Shown one piece after another: positions 60,960 to 64,000 of a stretch of DNA of 64,000 bases. The notes under the pieces are model-generated. The model did not search any database and was not told the DNA's origin. It saw only the letters and a program-made list of their open reading frames with translations. This DNA is from Cryptomeria japonica. Taxonomy: Eukaryota; Streptophyta; Pinopsida; Cupressales; Cupressaceae. The stretch is taken from NCBI RefSeq assembly GCF_030272615.1, contig NC_081411.1:212118744-212182743 (forward strand). The letters are read 5' to 3'. Positions within the stretch are counted from its first letter, which is position 1. The number at the start of each line of letters is the position of its first letter. Position numbers and translations under genes: made by a program.

Positions 60960-62600
60960 CTAATGCTTATCATGATGAATATGACTCTTTAACTCAAGTG
61001 AATATTGAACAATTGGGAAAGCTTGACAAAAAATTGGGAGAGTTTCAACAATGTATGAGTCAAGAAAAATTGGTTGGAGAGGTATTCCCCTTGATTAAGG
61101 GGTTGATAATATCGATACAAAGTGATTAACATGGTGTGAATGTGTTGTGCAACATTTCTCATATTAAGGATACTAATTCTATGACAATAAAAAAGTTGTG
61201 CCAAATTGTTTCATCATTCAAACCCTACAAATCTACTTGATCATTTCCTTCTTACATCTTTTCCTAATGTTTCTACATTAAAATCTTTTACATCATGGTT
61301 ACCTCTATAGAAAATGTTAATACTACACATGTTAGTCACGGTAGAAAGCATATCAATAAATACTCCTACATACCTTCTTTTGTTAGCCTTTATTATGTTT
61401 CTCAACCATCTCCTTTATCCACCTAACACAATAGTCCACCTTCTTATTCCAATATTCCACTTGCATATCATAATGTTACACCTTCATCACTATCTAACAT
61501 GTCCTAGTCCAATTAATTCACTAAAGATAAAAAATTTGTCCTTTAAATGTTTCATCTTTGCAACAACAATTGGCTTCCATAACCCAATTCAAATTGTATC
61601 TCCCTACATGTGATACTGCTAGCCCACTTTTTGATGACATCATTTGTATTCTTGTCCCACAATACATCATGGATCTTCCCCGTTTGGAGACATCTAATGG
61701 AAAAGGTGACCGACGACCCCAACACTCATTTGAAAATATTTCAAACTTTGTGTCGTGACTTCTTGCATGATCATAGACTGACGACAAAACTATTCACTAG
61801 TACCTTGAGAGAAAAAAGACTCGTAATGGTTCTGCTCCTCATCTCCTTATTCATTTGATTCTTTAAAAAAAAAATATAGTGAACTTGTTTAAATTTTTCA
61901 AAATAATATTGGTCCTCAAGTTACTTTAATTAATTTGATGCATTGTAAACAAGGAGTAAAAGAAAAAGTGACTAATTTCATTGGTAGATATAAATATTTG
62001 CATTCACAAATTGCTTATCCCATGCTCAATTGGTATAGAGTATCTTGGAAAGAATCTAAGACTGAGAAGGATAAATCTAAAGAGGAACCCAAAGAGTAAC
62101 CCACGTTGTCTAAGCAACTAAGTAACAACTTTGTGGCTGCTTCTAATTCAAATAACTCTTCAAATCCTTTCTCTAATTCATATAGAATCACCATCTCTTT
62201 CTGATTGGGCATCCCTTTATGGTCCTGGTTTTCACATTTTAGCTAAGAGTGACTATGATGGCAATGGTTGTGGCGCAAATGAACAAGGAATTAAAGTTAC
62301 TTTAGAACATAATACACATGAAGCTTCATTTGGACTTGGATATAATCCTTCTAAGCCCACCAAAGCATCTAAAAGACCATCTCTCAATGTAAATTCTATA
62401 TTTAGTAGTGATGATGACCTCACCTCAATTAAATCATATTCTACTTCTTTCAACAATCATCCCCCTCATAAGGAAATCTTGGTGATGAATAAATATTTTT
62501 ATGAATCTCCTCAAGATATTTCTAAACCCGCTTATGAGATTTTATGTTCTACTCATTCTAAAATTCCTTTTTCTAGGAATAGAATAAGGCTCTAATGAAT
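60960..62600 (+). pseudogene. Ty3/gypsy gag remnant with G-patch-like motif
   Basis: Pieces in shifting frames: FQQCMSQEKLVGEVFPLI (61045-61095), LQQQLASITQFKLYLPTCDT (61554-61612), then LCRDFLHDHRLTTKLFTSTL (61750-61810), the retroviral-gag-like core. Next is NIGPQVTLINLMHCKQGVKE (61905-61965). An open stretch 62131-62595 contains GNGCGANEQGIKVTLEHNTH and FGLGYNPSKPTKASK, like the G-patch-type segment between gag and protease of Tat-type gypsy elements. No protease, RT or integrase follows before the window ends. Dead: frames change repeatedly. Confidence 0.6.
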
Positions 62601-64000
62601 TACACTTATCCCTTTCCTAAGATTTCTTGTATGCAAGAGAAGTATGACTTAGTGGCCTATTCTTCTCCTATAAACTTCTCTCTTTCTAAAGACCCTTTAA
62701 GCTTCATCATCTTATCTCACTTATATTAGAGCATATAACATGTCAAATTCAAATACCTCATTCAATCTATCATGTCTTTAAATAACATTAATGGCTATTA
62801 TGTTGCTCATCATTATGTGACATTGGTAGCTCACTTACTAGGGGCTCATTCTCATTCATGATGGTACAATTTCACATGCAATCATACTTTTGGAAGCAAC
62901 ATAATAGCCTATTTCTATCTCATCTCTTCTCCCTATATATATAGGGGGCAAGAGTGATTTCAAACATCTCTCCTTATTAAGATTAAAAATTCCCCCTTTT
63001 TGAAGTAGTGTCTTCTACAAGGATTTCTTATTTATTGTAGAGGTGTATTCATATTTGAATTCCTTCTCTCATATTGGAAAAAGCATCCCTAATGGGGATC
63101 TTAAGTACATATCCTTAATTGCGACCTTCTCCTTGATGATTGGGAGTCTTTGATCATTCATCAATTTCTTTTATTCATTGAGTAGTATCTTTTATAATAC
63201 ACCCTTCTATTTTGTGCACGTGCATATCCCCGATGAAGATCTCTTGCCTTCTTTTAGAAGAATGTTGCTATAAATAATCTCTCTTTGATGTCATCTCAAT
63301 CCTCTACTCTTTTCAAATCTCTTGCATTCATTCGTTATAGAAGATGTTATATTTGTCTAAGACAACTCCTCTTGCAAGTAGATGTCTTTTGAACAAATAT
63401 CTCTTCCTCTCCAAGGATCTCCTGTACACTTATATAGCAAGATATATCTTTTGAACTATCTTATCCTTGCTTGAAGAGTATTCCCTCTCTTGCTTGGATT
63501 TATGACATTGTTGCATGATGGATATCTTCTTGATGTCGAAGGTAGGTATCCTTGTTCTACTTGCACACATGAGCATGAGGTTGAGTGGAACTAATGGTGT
63601 TCTCACTCTCCTCCCTTACATGGATCACCTAGACAAACTCTGGGGGCTAGTTTTCCATGTCTTTCTCTCCATGGATCACCTAGTTTGAGGGGCGATATGT
63701 CCATGGTTCATTTTCTCTTCTCATGGATCACCAAAGTGCGTATTCATGTTTCTATCTCTTCTTCCTTCTATTTGCATTTGTCTCCATTTAAATCTTTCAT
63801 CTTGTGTTAGAGAGTTCTCAAATCCTCACACTCTTTGTTGTGTTGGAAATGAGGCTTAGTTCTCGTTCTTACCAAATTATTCTCCATTAGTTTTTTGATC
63901 TTGTATCGAATATTCTTGTGAGCATTTATCATCAACTTCTTTCACAATTCTATGTGGTATACCCTGTTTCAACTCACTAAAGTTAGCAAGCCGAAAAAGG
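62601..64000. other. No gene recognised; possible LTR sequence
   Basis: T/C-rich sequence with a tatatata box at 62935-62943 and the phrase tggtacaatttcaca at 62864, shared with the putative LTR at 24491. The words catggatcacctag recur near 63619, 63672 and 63725. It may be the LTR of the gag remnant or of a neighbour. No borders were found. Confidence 0.35.

Overview
The window reads as nuclear DNA of a seed plant, most likely a gymnosperm. It is AT-rich and built from layers of decayed retrotransposons, and it carries scraps of plastid DNA (rpoB, ndhF, psaB, probably ycf2 and rps16). I see no intact host gene, tRNA or rRNA. The plastid scraps include ndhF, a gene missing from present-day Pinaceae and gnetophyte plastomes, so a cupressophyte, Ginkgo or cycad fits better than a pine. 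That is inference; no species can be named from the sequence.

Layout, left to right. 1-1655: the 3' half of a dead pogo/DDE_1 transposase gene. 2505-2945 and 13029-13588 (opposite strands): two copies of a fragment of an unknown nuclear gene. The right copy keeps a transit-peptide-like first exon, an intron and an in-frame second exon. 3.2-5.7 kb: unclassified repeats. 5.77-7.78 kb: a mosaic of plastid fragments. 7.8-12.3 kb: tandem arrays, a foldback element and a solo LTR (10043-10900). 14.4-18.1 kb: two dead LINE copies lying head to head. 18713-19841: a solo LTR with a clean 5-bp target duplication. 22.8-27.1 kb: a dead plant-mobile-domain (PMD) gene preceded by dense short-motif arrays. 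28.7-30.1 kb: a dead Ty3/gypsy integrase (minus strand).

The most instructive part is 34.6-57.9 kb. A plus-strand chromodomain Ty3/gypsy element (from about 34660, with its 3' LTR starting at 49758) was split by two later insertions. The first is an LTR unit (35567-45032, duplication gtctc) that carries an array of 14 palindromes and was itself invaded by a 7.26-kb pol-less LTR element (37019-44276). The second is a 2.4-kb solo LTR (45689-48092) in the RNase H region. Immediately right lies a complete but inactivated Ty1/copia element (50348-57941) inserted in a GT microsatellite. A gypsy gag remnant with a G-patch-like motif lies at 60.9-62.6 kb.

The best candidates for something undescribed are the pol-less element with its large unknown second ORF, the 14-unit palindrome array inside an LTR, and a small hairpin conserved with compensating changes across several unrelated LTRs in the window. 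Coordinates were read by eye. Element borders supported by target duplications or by TG/CA ends are exact; the others are approximate.
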